From Devosia sp. 67-54 (GTDB lineage: Bacteria > Pseudomonadota > Alphaproteobacteria > Rhizobiales > Devosiaceae): a DNA stretch of 64,000 bases. Location of the stretch: contig NZ_MKVA01000005.1 of NCBI RefSeq assembly GCF_001899075.1, forward strand, positions 434,001 through 498,000, written 5' to 3'. Shown here one piece after another: positions 17,329 to 24,065 of the stretch; the first letter of the stretch is position 1, and the number at the start of each line of letters is the position of its first letter. Both the position numbers and the translations under genes were made by a program. The notes under the pieces are model-generated. The model had not been told where the DNA came from. It did not search any database and saw only the letters and a program-made list of their open reading frames with translations.

Positions 17329-17622
17329 TCATGATGCCGGGGCGGCTTCCTGCATCCGCAGCAAGGTGGGCATCAGCTGATCGGCGAGGCCGATGCCGCC
17401 GCGGTCGGCCATGGCGCCGGCGAGCTGTTCGGCCTGCATGCCGCGCCAGGTCTGTTCGGCGAAGCCGCCGCCGAAACTCTGGTCGTCGGTCTTGATGGAG
17501 GAGAACATCTCCTTCATCAGCGAGGTGAGGAACACGCCCTCGAGGTCCTTGGCCTGCTGGTGCAGCCTGGCGTAAGCGGGGCTGGCGGTGTCGACCTTGG
17601 GCAGTGGAACGGCGCTCTGCAT
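17329..17622 (-). CDS. flgJ: Rod-binding protein, FlgJ N-domain type
   Basis: The 97-residue protein matches the FlgJ rod-capping domain (YARLHQQAKDLEGVFLTSLMKEMFSSI, then GGGFAEQTWRGMQAEQLAGAMADRGGIGLADQL). It lacks the C-terminal muramidase of enterobacterial FlgJ, as is usual in alphaproteobacteria, where a separate lytic transglycosylase opens the cell wall. It overlaps flgI by ATGA, so the two are translated together. Confidence 0.92.
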   Translation of the reverse strand: MQSAVPLPKVDTASPAYARLHQQAKDLEGVFLTSLMKEMFSSIKTDDQSFGGGFAEQTWRGMQAEQLAGAMADRGGIGLADQLMPTLLRMQEAAPAS

Positions 17623-18746
17623 CACATCACCTCGATGTCGGCCTGCAGCGCGCCGGCGGCCTTGATCGCCTGCAGGATGGCGATGAGGTCGCGCGGGCTG
17701 ATGCCAAGCGCATTGAGGCCGTCGACGAGCTGTTGCAGGCTGACCGAGTCCTTGACCACGGCGAGGTCGGAGTTGACGAAGTTGACGCCGAGATCGGTGC
17801 GCGGCACCTCGGTGGTGACGCCGTTGCTGAGCGGCGGCGGCTGGCTGACCTGCGGCGTTTCGGCGACGGTGACGGTGAGGTTGGACTGAGCCACGGCGAC
17901 GCTGGAGACGCGCACGTCCTTGCCCATGACGATGATGCCGGAGTTTTCGTCGATGACGATCCTCGCCGGCTGGTCGGTGTCGACGACGAGTTGCTCGATG
18001 TCGGTGATGAGGTCGACGATGTTGCCGTTGAAGTTCTGCGGCAGGGTGATGCGCACCGTCGCCTGGTCCTCGGGAACGGCGCAGGGGGTGCCGATGAAGT
18101 CGTTGATCGACAGCGCCACGCGGCGCGAGGTGGTGAAGTCGGGGTTCTTGAGGGCGAGGCGCAGGCTGCGCTGGGCACCCAGCGAAAAGCCGATCTCGCG
18201 CTCGATCAGGCCGCCCGAGGAGATGCGGCCGGTGGTCGGCACGCCCGAGATCACGGTGGCGGCGTCGCCGGAGGCCTTGAAGCCGTTGATGGTCACCGAG
18301 CCCTGGGCGATGGCATAGACCTCGCCATCGGCGCCGAGCAGGGGCGTCACCAGCAGGGTGCCGCCCTGCAGGCTCGAGGCGTCGCCGAGCGAGGAGACCG
18401 AGACGTCGAGGCGCGAGCCCTGGGTGGAGAAGGCGGGGAGATTGGCCGTCACCATCACGGCGGCGACGTTGCCGGTGCGCATGTTCTCGCCGCGGGTGTT
18501 GACGCCGAGCCGCTCCAGCATGGCCTGCAGGCTCTGCTTGGTGAAGGGCGAGTTGTTGAGGCTGTCGCCGGTGCCGTTGAGGCCGACCACGAGGCCGTAG
18601 CCGACGAGCTGGTTGTCGCGGACGCCCTCGATGTTGACGATGTCCTTGATGCGCGCGGTGGCCGCCGCGGCCGGCGCGGCGGGAGCGAACAGGCTCGCCG
18701 CCACCAGAAGCGCCGTCACTGCCCGCAGGAATGCCCGATATCTCAT
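17622..18746 (-). CDS. flgI: Flagellar P-ring protein FlgI
   Basis: The 374-residue protein forms the periplasmic P-ring. A Sec signal peptide covers about residues 1-28 (hydrophobic core then AAPAAAA). Family motifs include RIKDIVNIEGVRDNQLVGYGLVVGLNGTGD and NVAAVMVTANLPAF. ATG 18746 directly precedes the signal peptide, and the longer frame upstream covers regulatory DNA. It heads the flgI-flgJ-flgN series. The upstream 216 bases hold a CtrA box and CGGCA dyads shared with divergent fliX. Confidence 0.96.
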   Translation of the reverse strand: MRYRAFLRAVTALLVAASLFAPAAPAAAATARIKDIVNIEGVRDNQLVGYGLVVGLNGTGDSLNNSPFTKQSLQAMLERLGVNTRGENMRTGNVAAVMVTANLPAFSTQGSRLDVSVSSLGDASSLQGGTLLVTPLLGADGEVYAIAQGSVTINGFKASGDAATVISGVPTTGRISSGGLIEREIGFSLGAQRSLRLALKNPDFTTSRRVALSINDFIGTPCAVPEDQATVRITLPQNFNGNIVDLITDIEQLVVDTDQPARIVIDENSGIIVMGKDVRVSSVAVAQSNLTVTVAETPQVSQPPPLSNGVTTEVPRTDLGVNFVNSDLAVVKDSVSLQQLVDGLNALGISPRDLIAILQAIKAAGALQADIEVM

Positions 18747-18872
18747 TGTCGATCCCCGGTTGGCGCGCCGTCCCCACGGCGCACGCAATCGGCAAGAGCA
18801 ATGCGAAATGCGTGCCAGTTTCGCCAAGCGGCTGATATTGCAGCTTTTTGCCAAAACCGGAGGGCTGGCGCG

Positions 18873-18887
18873 GAGCAGCTTTTGCCG
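18873..18887. promoter_or_regulatory. Weak CGGCA-type dyad between flgI and fliX
   Basis: The 15-mer GAGCAGCTTTTGCCG matches 12 of 15 consensus positions. It lies 6 bases before the CtrA-type box at 18893. With the strong dyad at 18915 it would flank the CtrA box on both sides. Confidence 0.35.
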
Positions 18888-18892
18888 GGTCG

Positions 18893-18907
18893 TTAAGGGG
18901 TTGTTAA
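18893..18907. promoter_or_regulatory. CtrA-type box TTAA-N7-TTAA between flgI and fliX
   Basis: TTAA at 18893-18896 and TTAA at 18904-18907 are separated by exactly 7 bases (GGGGTTG), the full consensus for CtrA binding in alphaproteobacteria. It lies 147 bases upstream of flgI and 56 bases upstream of fliX. CtrA boxes near the -35 region usually mean activation. Confidence 0.7.
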
Positions 18908-18914
18908 CGGCTGG

Positions 18915-18929
18915 CGGCAGATTTTGCCG
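18915..18929. promoter_or_regulatory. CGGCA dyad before fliX
   Basis: CGGCAGATTTTGCCG fits the consensus at all 15 positions. It starts 7 bases after the CtrA box and ends 33 bases before the fliX start, where a -10 region or transcript start would lie. The same CtrA-then-dyad order is found before flgB. Confidence 0.6.
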
Positions 18930-18962
18930 GCCAGGCGATGGGCGCCCCGAGAGTCGCGACAA

Positions 18963-19379
18963 TTGCGCGTCGAAAGTACCGCCAGATCCAGTTCGTTGAG
19001 CCGTAGCGGCGGCGTCGGCCGGGCGCAGGGCGGCGGGTTTTTCGTCGACGACGGTGCGGCGACGCAGCGGGCCGCCACGGCCGCGCCGGTGGCGGCGGCG
19101 TCGAGCCTCGACGCGCTGCTGGCGCTGCAGGCGGTCGAGGACCCGCTGTTCGCCAGAAAGAAGGCGCTGCGGCGGGGAAATGCGCTGCTCGACACGCTGG
19201 AATCGATCAAGGCGGACCTGTTGCTGGGGCAGGTGAGCGAGGGGCGGCTCAACCAACTGATGGCGCTGATCGGGCAGGCGCGCGACCGCAACCTGCCGGG
19301 GCTGGACGGGGTGCTCGACGACATCGAGCTCAGGGCGCGGGTGGAGCTGGCCAAGTTCGGGCGCTACCCCGGCATGTAA
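18963..19379 (+). CDS. fliX: Flagellar assembly regulator FliX
   Basis: The 138-residue protein shows the FliX pattern: a basic Ser/Gly-rich N-terminus, FFVDDG, then SLDALLALQAVEDPLFARKKALRRGNALLDTLESIKADLL and GLDGVLDDIELRARVELAKF at the C-terminus. In Caulobacter FliX binds and tunes FlbD, coupling basal-body completion to late gene expression. A TTG at 18963 is the most likely start because it opens the conserved MRVES-like N-terminus. The ribosome-binding site is weak. No flbD gene is in the window. FliX is divergent from flgI, across a CtrA box and dyads. Confidence 0.87.
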   Translation: MRVESTARSSSLSRSGGVGRAQGGGFFVDDGAATQRAATAAPVAAASSLDALLALQAVEDPLFARKKALRRGNALLDTLESIKADLLLGQVSEGRLNQLMALIGQARDRNLPGLDGVLDDIELRARVELAKFGRYPGM

Positions 19380-19421
19380 CCCCCGGTACGGCCACGGGAT
19401 TCACGAATTCATCATGGCACC

Positions 19422-19436
19422 CGGCAAAGCTTGCCG
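19422..19436. promoter_or_regulatory. CGGCA dyad upstream of dksA
   Basis: CGGCAAAGCTTGCCG matches 14 of 15 consensus positions. Its last six bases are the predicted -35 element of dksA, so a bound protein should block RNA polymerase or reshape this promoter. Confidence 0.6.
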
Positions 19437-19459
19437 AGCGGTTTGCCGATCACTATAAG
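19431..19459 (+). promoter_or_regulatory. Predicted housekeeping promoter of dksA
   Basis: A -35 element TTGCCG (19431-19436), a 17-base spacer and a -10 element TATAAG (19454-19459) lie 32 bases before the dksA start. The -10 matches 5 of 6 consensus bases and the -35 matches 4 of 6. Confidence 0.6.
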
Positions 19460-19491
19460 GCCGGCAACTCGGGATGGTGAGTTGAGTCCAT

Positions 19492-19914
19492 ATGGTGCGA
19501 AGCGCGGTTGCTGAGGCTGACTATCGGCCGACTGAAAACGAACCCTTCATGAACCCGCGGCAGCGGGAGTACTTCCGCAAGAAGCTCGAGAACTGGAAGG
19601 ACGACATCCTCCGGGAAAGCCGCGAGACGCTCGAAAACCTCCAGGAAGAGAGCCAGAACCATCCGGACATGGCCGACCGCGCCTCATCGGAAAGCGACCG
19701 GGCCCTCGAGTTGCGGACCCGCGACCGGCAGCGCAAGCTGATCAGCAAGATCGACGCGGCGCTGAAGCGCATCGAAGACGGCACCTATGGCTATTGCGAG
19801 GAGACGGGCGACCCGATCGGGATCGCGCGGCTCGACGCCCGCCCGATCGCGACGCTGAGCCTCGAAGCCCAGGAAATGCACGAGCGGCGCGAGAAGGTGT
19901 ATCGGGACGAGTAG
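19492..19914 (+). CDS. dksA: RNA polymerase-binding transcription factor DksA
   Basis: The 140-residue protein enters the RNA polymerase secondary channel and works with ppGpp. The coiled-coil tip motif DxxDxAS is present as D59, D62, A64 and S65. The zinc-finger region reads YGYCEETGDPIG...ATLSLEAQEMHER. Of the four classical cysteines only the first remains, the other positions being T, S and A. Some alphaproteobacterial DksA proteins work without zinc this way. Upstream are a -10 TATAAG and a CGGCA dyad on the -35. It is convergent with an ABC-F gene across a repeat hairpin. Confidence 0.95.
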   Translation: MVRSAVAEADYRPTENEPFMNPRQREYFRKKLENWKDDILRESRETLENLQEESQNHPDMADRASSESDRALELRTRDRQRKLISKIDAALKRIEDGTYGYCEETGDPIGIARLDARPIATLSLEAQEMHERREKVYRDE

Positions 19915-19916
19915 GC

Positions 19917-20005
19917 GGTGAATGGTAAGTGGTGAATGGTGAATGGGCTTGCCGGCGGGCAGGCCCTTTGCTTTTGGCGTCACCATTCACCATTCACCAT
20001 TCACC
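19917..20005. repeat. GTGAATGG-type repeat hairpin at a convergent gene end (copy B)
   Basis: Left arm 19917-19946 carries three GTGAATGG units with the same TAAGTG interruption as copy A. Right arm 19981-20005 carries three CCATTCAC units in inverted order. The arms can pair over about 24 bases with a loop of about 35. The TGA stop of the ABC-F gene lies inside the right arm. Copy A at 14058-14128 has the same left arm. Confidence 0.8.
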
Positions 20006-21575
20006 TCAGCCCCACCTCCCGCGTCACCCCGATGGCGTCGAGGAACTCCCGGTCGTGGCTCACCACCAGCAGGGCGCCGTCATAGGCGCTGAGGCCGGAC
20101 TCCACCGCGGCGATTGCGTGGATGTCGAGATGGTTGGTCGGCTCGTCGAGGATCAGCAGTTCCGGCGGGCGCGTGGCGCCGATGGTGACGGCGAGGCCGG
20201 CGCGCAGCATCTCGCCGCCGCTCAGTTCGCCGACGTGGCGGAGGGCGGCGTCGGCGCGGAACATGAAGCGGGCCAGCGCGGCGCGGCAGGCATTCTCGCT
20301 GTCGCCGGGATTGAGGCGCAGATAGTTGGCGCGCAGCGTTTTGGCCGGATCGAGCAGCGCCATCTGCTGGTCGAGCAGCGCATGGCGCGGGGTGACGCGC
20401 ACCGAGCCCGACAGCGGCGCCAGCGCGCCGGTGGCGAGGCGCAGCAGCGTGGTCTTGCCGGCGCCATTGGGACCGGTCAGGGCGATGCGCTCGGGCCCGG
20501 CGATGCTCAGCGACAAAGTCCGGATGATCGGCTTGTCGCCTGGCCCGCCTGTGAGATTTTCGATCTGCAGCACGATGCGGCCAGGGGGCAGGCGGGTGCT
20601 CTCCAGCGTCACGGTGAGGGGCTGCAGGATCTCGATCCGGGCGCCGGCGTCGGCAAGGGCGGACGTGGCCTCGGCATGTTGGCGGCCGGCGAGGCGGGAC
20701 TGCGTGCCGCTGGTCGTCTCGGCGGCGCGCTTGCGGGCGCCGGCGACGATCCGCGGCAGGTCGCCGCGGGCGCCCCTGGCCTTGCCGCGGGAGTCGGCGC
20801 GGGCCTTGCGCTCGCTGCGCTCCTGCGCCTTGCGGTCGATCTCGGCGAGCTGGCGGCCGGCGATCGCCAGATCGTGCTCGGCAGCGGCGAGGTCGAGGGC
20901 CTGCCGCTCGCGATAGGCGTCCCAATTGCCGCCGTAGAGCCTGGCGCCGACGCTGGTGAGCTCGAGGATGCGGTCGACCTCGCGCAGCAGCGCGCGGTCG
21001 TGGCTGACGACGAGGGCGCCGCCGGTCCAGGTGCGCAGCAGCTCGGCCACGGCGGCGCGGCCATCGGCATCGAGGTTGTTGGTGGGCTCGTCGAGCAGCA
21101 GGATGTCGGGCTGTTCGAGCAGCAGGGCGGCGAGCGACAGCCGGGTGCGCTGGCCGCCGCTCAGCGTGTCGACGCCGCGACCGAGGTCGAGCGGCGGCAG
21201 GCCCGTTTGCGCCAGCGCTTCGCCGATGCGGGCGGCCAAGGTCCAGTCGGCGGCCTCGAAATCGTCGGGGATGCCGGCGCCGGCGTCGATGCGGGCGAGA
21301 CAAGCGAGGGCGCCGGTCACGCCAAGCGCCTCGGCGACGTTGGCGTCGTCGGCGCGGACGGCCTGGCGCAGCAGGCCGAGGCGGCCGTCGACGGCGATGC
21401 CGCCGGCTTTGGGCACGAGCTCGCCGGCGATGACGCGCAGCAGCGTGGTCTTGCCGGTGCCGTTGCGGCCGACGATGCCGGTGCGTTCGGCGCCGAAGCT
21501 CAGATCGAGATTTTGGAGAAGGTCGCGGCCGTCAGGCGTCTGTAGCGACAGGCTTTGCAACTGGATGGAGGGCAT
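20001..21575 (-). CDS. ABC-F family ATPase
   Basis: The 524-residue soluble protein has two ABC cassettes and no membrane segment. The first has Walker A GRNGTGKT (36-43), signature LSGGQ and Walker B ILLLDEPTNNLD. The second has GPNGAGKT near residue 370, ELSGGE and LLILDEPTNHLD. The linker (about 225-300) is basic and helical, like the P-site tRNA interaction motif of ABC-F proteins. These act on ribosomes, and some rescue stalled translation or give antibiotic resistance. Which subgroup this is cannot be told. The stop codon lies in the repeat at 19917-20005. Confidence 0.92.
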   Translation of the reverse strand: MPSIQLQSLSLQTPDGRDLLQNLDLSFGAERTGIVGRNGTGKTTLLRVIAGELVPKAGGIAVDGRLGLLRQAVRADDANVAEALGVTGALACLARIDAGAGIPDDFEAADWTLAARIGEALAQTGLPPLDLGRGVDTLSGGQRTRLSLAALLLEQPDILLLDEPTNNLDADGRAAVAELLRTWTGGALVVSHDRALLREVDRILELTSVGARLYGGNWDAYRERQALDLAAAEHDLAIAGRQLAEIDRKAQERSERKARADSRGKARGARGDLPRIVAGARKRAAETTSGTQSRLAGRQHAEATSALADAGARIEILQPLTVTLESTRLPPGRIVLQIENLTGGPGDKPIIRTLSLSIAGPERIALTGPNGAGKTTLLRLATGALAPLSGSVRVTPRHALLDQQMALLDPAKTLRANYLRLNPGDSENACRAALARFMFRADAALRHVGELSGGEMLRAGLAVTIGATRPPELLILDEPTNHLDIHAIAAVESGLSAYDGALLVVSHDREFLDAIGVTREVGLR

Positions 21576-21688
21576 GGAGGGAGTCCCGGTGACGGATCAG
21601 GGCGAAGCGATCGGTCAGCGAGAAATCCAAGAGGCACCTGCCTGTTGCGTTGCGGATGGCCGCGATATGGGGGCGGGCGGCAGCGATG

Positions 21689-22228
21689 TCAACCGCGGGC
21701 GAGACCCCAGGCGGCGTAGAGGCGGTTGAGCTCGGCCATGTTGCGGCGTTCGACATAGGGCCGGCCGGCGCGTGGCAACAGCTCGCGGTAGCGCCTGACG
21801 CTACGCTGCGAGTTGAACAGGATCCAGCGCACCATCAGCCATTTGATGCTGTCTGCATTGCCCTCGAGGTCGCCGGCGCGATGCCGCTGGAACAGCGTGC
21901 GGACGACGTAGCGGCGCAGATTGGCCCACCGGTTGTCGCCGAGCAGGATGATGCCGGTCGCCCGCTCGATGCGCTGGGGAAACAGCGAGGAGTAGTTGCC
22001 TTCCATGACCCAGGCGTCGCCGGCGATGGCGGCGTCGTGCAGGCGCGCAAACTCGTCGTACGGCCGCTTCACCCAATCGCTGTTGGGCAGATGATGCAGG
22101 CGGTCGAGATGCACCACCGGCAGGCCGAGCTTGCGGCCGATGGCAACCGCCAGCGTGGACTTGCCGCTGTTGGAGGGGCCGCAGATCATGATGCGGCGGC
22201 CGAAGCGGTCGAGGGGCGGGAAATCCAC
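21689..22228 (-). CDS. P-loop kinase-like protein (FlaR/adenylate-kinase-like)
   Basis: A 179-residue protein with Walker A GPSNSGKS at 17-24 and the following LPVVHLDRLHHLPNSDWVKRPYDEF segment. This matches the small kinase-like proteins annotated as DNA topology modulation protein FlaR. WVMEGNYSSLFPQRIERATGIILLG is the second conserved block. The substrate is unknown. The name FlaR does not mean flagellar in this lineage. It stands alone on the minus strand between the ABC-F and DUF2283 genes. Confidence 0.78.
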   Translation of the reverse strand: MDFPPLDRFGRRIMICGPSNSGKSTLAVAIGRKLGLPVVHLDRLHHLPNSDWVKRPYDEFARLHDAAIAGDAWVMEGNYSSLFPQRIERATGIILLGDNRWANLRRYVVRTLFQRHRAGDLEGNADSIKWLMVRWILFNSQRSVRRYRELLPRAGRPYVERRNMAELNRLYAAWGLARG

Positions 22229-22321
22229 GGGGCACCTGCCTGCCGGCGTTGCGGGTGGGCGCGATAGGGCAGGCGTGGCGGTGTTGTCAACCGGGGAGCG
22301 GGACGCCGAAAGGGCGTCGAT

Positions 22322-22537
22322 TCAGGTCGAGTACGGCTTTTGCGCTGGCAGTCCGATGGCTTCGATCGACCTCAGGTCCGACTGCCGGGAGGCGCGGTCG
22401 ATGTCGATGCCGACGATCTTGCCATAGGCATCGACGTCCGCAGTGACGCCTTGGGCAATCTCGCGTGTTTCCGTGCCCGGCGCGGCGTTGAACTCGATGT
22501 AGAGGCTATCGGTCTCGGGATAGTAGTGCAGTTTCAT
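22322..22537 (-). CDS. DUF2283 small protein
   Basis: The 71-residue protein reads MKLHYYPETDSLYIEF then ADVDAYGKIVGIDIDRAS, the two-strand pattern of DUF2283 (a short beta-alpha unit of unknown role). DUF2283 genes are sometimes next to toxin-like DUF4258 genes. None is visible here, so I would not call it an antitoxin. Confidence 0.8.
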   Translation of the reverse strand: MKLHYYPETDSLYIEFNAAPGTETREIAQGVTADVDAYGKIVGIDIDRASRQSDLRSIEAIGLPAQKPYST

Positions 22538-22597
22538 GGGTGGCCGCCCGTTGTTCGGTGTGTGCGGCGGCCCCGTTCGTCACGCTGACGCGTGCCA

Positions 22598-22626
22598 CCT
22601 CCCCCGCATCTGCGATGCAGGGGAGG
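22598..22626. repeat. Palindromic CCTCCCC...GGGGAGG element
   Basis: Left arm 22598-22610 and right arm 22614-22626 pair at 12 of 13 positions around a 3-base loop. It lies 14 bases beyond the stop of the ornithine decarboxylase gene. It is probably an intergenic repeat that may also act as a transcript end. No T-run follows. The GC-rich theme recurs at 37631-37653. Confidence 0.65.
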
Positions 22627-22639
22627 ATCCGACTGCGGG

Positions 22640-23869
22640 TTACTCCGGCTGCTGTTCCTTGCCGGTGTAGACCTCCTCGACCCAGTACTGGTCGCGGCGG
22701 TCGAAGCCGTTGAAGGGGGTGAGGGAGGCCTGGGTGTAGGCGCCCATCAGGCCGAACTCGACCCAATCGTCCTCGTCGACGTCGGAGGGCAAAGTGAAGA
22801 TCTGCGGCAGCACGTCGTAGCTGTCGCAGGTCGGGCCCCAGACGGTGAAGTCGGAGAACTGGCCGTCATTGTCGTGCAGGCGCGGGCCGCGCCAGACGCG
22901 CACCGGCGGGGTGAAGTGCATGAACTTCACTTCCATCAGCGCGCCATAGGCGCCGTCGTTGAGATAGACGGACACGCCGCCGCGCTGGTGCTTTACGCGC
23001 AGCAGCAGCGAGGTCGACGAGGTCACGAGGGCGCGGCCGGGCTCGATGATGAGCTCGGGGGCGGACTTGCCGAAATTGTCCTTCACGGCGGCGGCGATGG
23101 TCTCGAAATAGACGTCCATCGGCGGAGCTTCGCTGGTCGGGTAGGGCGCCGGATAGCCGCCGCCGATGTTGAGGCGCTTGAGCTCGATGCCGGCCTCTTC
23201 GGCGATCTTGGCGGCGGCCGCGATGTGGCGCTCATAGGCGTAGGCGTCCTCGCACTGGCTGCCGACGTGGAAGCAGAGCGAGGGGGTGAAGCCCATCTGG
23301 TCGACCAGCCTGACGATCTCGGCGGCACCGTCCTGCATGACGCCGAACTTGATGCCGAAATCGTAGGACTTCAGGGCCTTGCCGGCCTTGAAGCGGGTGG
23401 TGACCTCGATGTCGCGCGACGGCGTGACCACGGCGGCGAGCTGGTCGAGCTGCTGCGGGTGGTCGATGGTGAAGGAGCGGACCCCGAACTCCTCGTAGGC
23501 GCGCTGGATCTCGCGCTTGTTCTTGATCGGGTTGTTGTAGTGCATGGCGGCGCCGGGGCAGAACTCGCGCACCAGCTCCATCTCGGTGTTGGAGGCGACG
23601 TCGAACGCCTTCAGCCCCTCATTGTGGAGCTGCTTGAGGATGTGCGGCGAGGGATTGCACTTGACCGCGTAGGTCAGCAGCCCGTCAAAACCCTTGCGGA
23701 ACACCTTCACGGCGCGGTGGAACTCCTTTTCCGAGAACAGGAAGCTCGGAAAATCGGGCTCCTCGGCGGCGATGAGCTGCGAGGTATTGGCATAGACCGT
23801 CTTGTCGTGCGCCGGGGCATGAAGCTGGATCACGTCGTCGGCGGAGGCGGTGGAGGCCGGAGCAGTCAT
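22640..23869 (-). CDS. Ornithine decarboxylase-like PLP enzyme (alanine-racemase fold)
   Basis: The 409-residue enzyme should make putrescine from ornithine, possibly also cadaverine from lysine. The PLP lysine is K70 in YAVKCNPSP, the phosphate-binding glycines are in LNIGGGYPAPYP, and the active-site cysteine across the dimer is C348 in WGPTCDSYD. EPGRALV is the other family motif. ATG 23869 opens the protein, and the longer upstream frame overlaps the intergenic region. It is divergent from a DegP-like gene, with 196 bases between the two. Confidence 0.92.
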   Translation of the reverse strand: MTAPASTASADDVIQLHAPAHDKTVYANTSQLIAAEEPDFPSFLFSEKEFHRAVKVFRKGFDGLLTYAVKCNPSPHILKQLHNEGLKAFDVASNTEMELVREFCPGAAMHYNNPIKNKREIQRAYEEFGVRSFTIDHPQQLDQLAAVVTPSRDIEVTTRFKAGKALKSYDFGIKFGVMQDGAAEIVRLVDQMGFTPSLCFHVGSQCEDAYAYERHIAAAAKIAEEAGIELKRLNIGGGYPAPYPTSEAPPMDVYFETIAAAVKDNFGKSAPELIIEPGRALVTSSTSLLLRVKHQRGGVSVYLNDGAYGALMEVKFMHFTPPVRVWRGPRLHDNDGQFSDFTVWGPTCDSYDVLPQIFTLPSDVDEDDWVEFGLMGAYTQASLTPFNGFDRRDQYWVEEVYTGKEQQPE

Positions 23870-24065
23870 GGTCGGCGCCTTTCGGGTCAGGGGACAGGCA
23901 AAACGCGGCTGCATATAGGGTCGTTCACCTTCAGGTACAATCGCATATTTGCCCGGCTTACAAAACCGTAACGCCACGTCCTTAAAGGCGCCGAAATCGA
24001 GGCGTTCGCCTGTGGCGAAAGCGGGGCGAAACATCCCGCGGCAACGAACACGACGGAGATCGGCA

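Noticed and set aside
19416-19434. Possible sigma-54 promoter TGGCAC...GC before dksA
   Set aside because: The spacing between the GG and GC doublets is one base too long, and a good housekeeping promoter overlaps.
22322-22537. Toxin-antitoxin pair involving the DUF2283 protein
   Set aside because: No DUF4258 or other toxin-like gene is adjacent.
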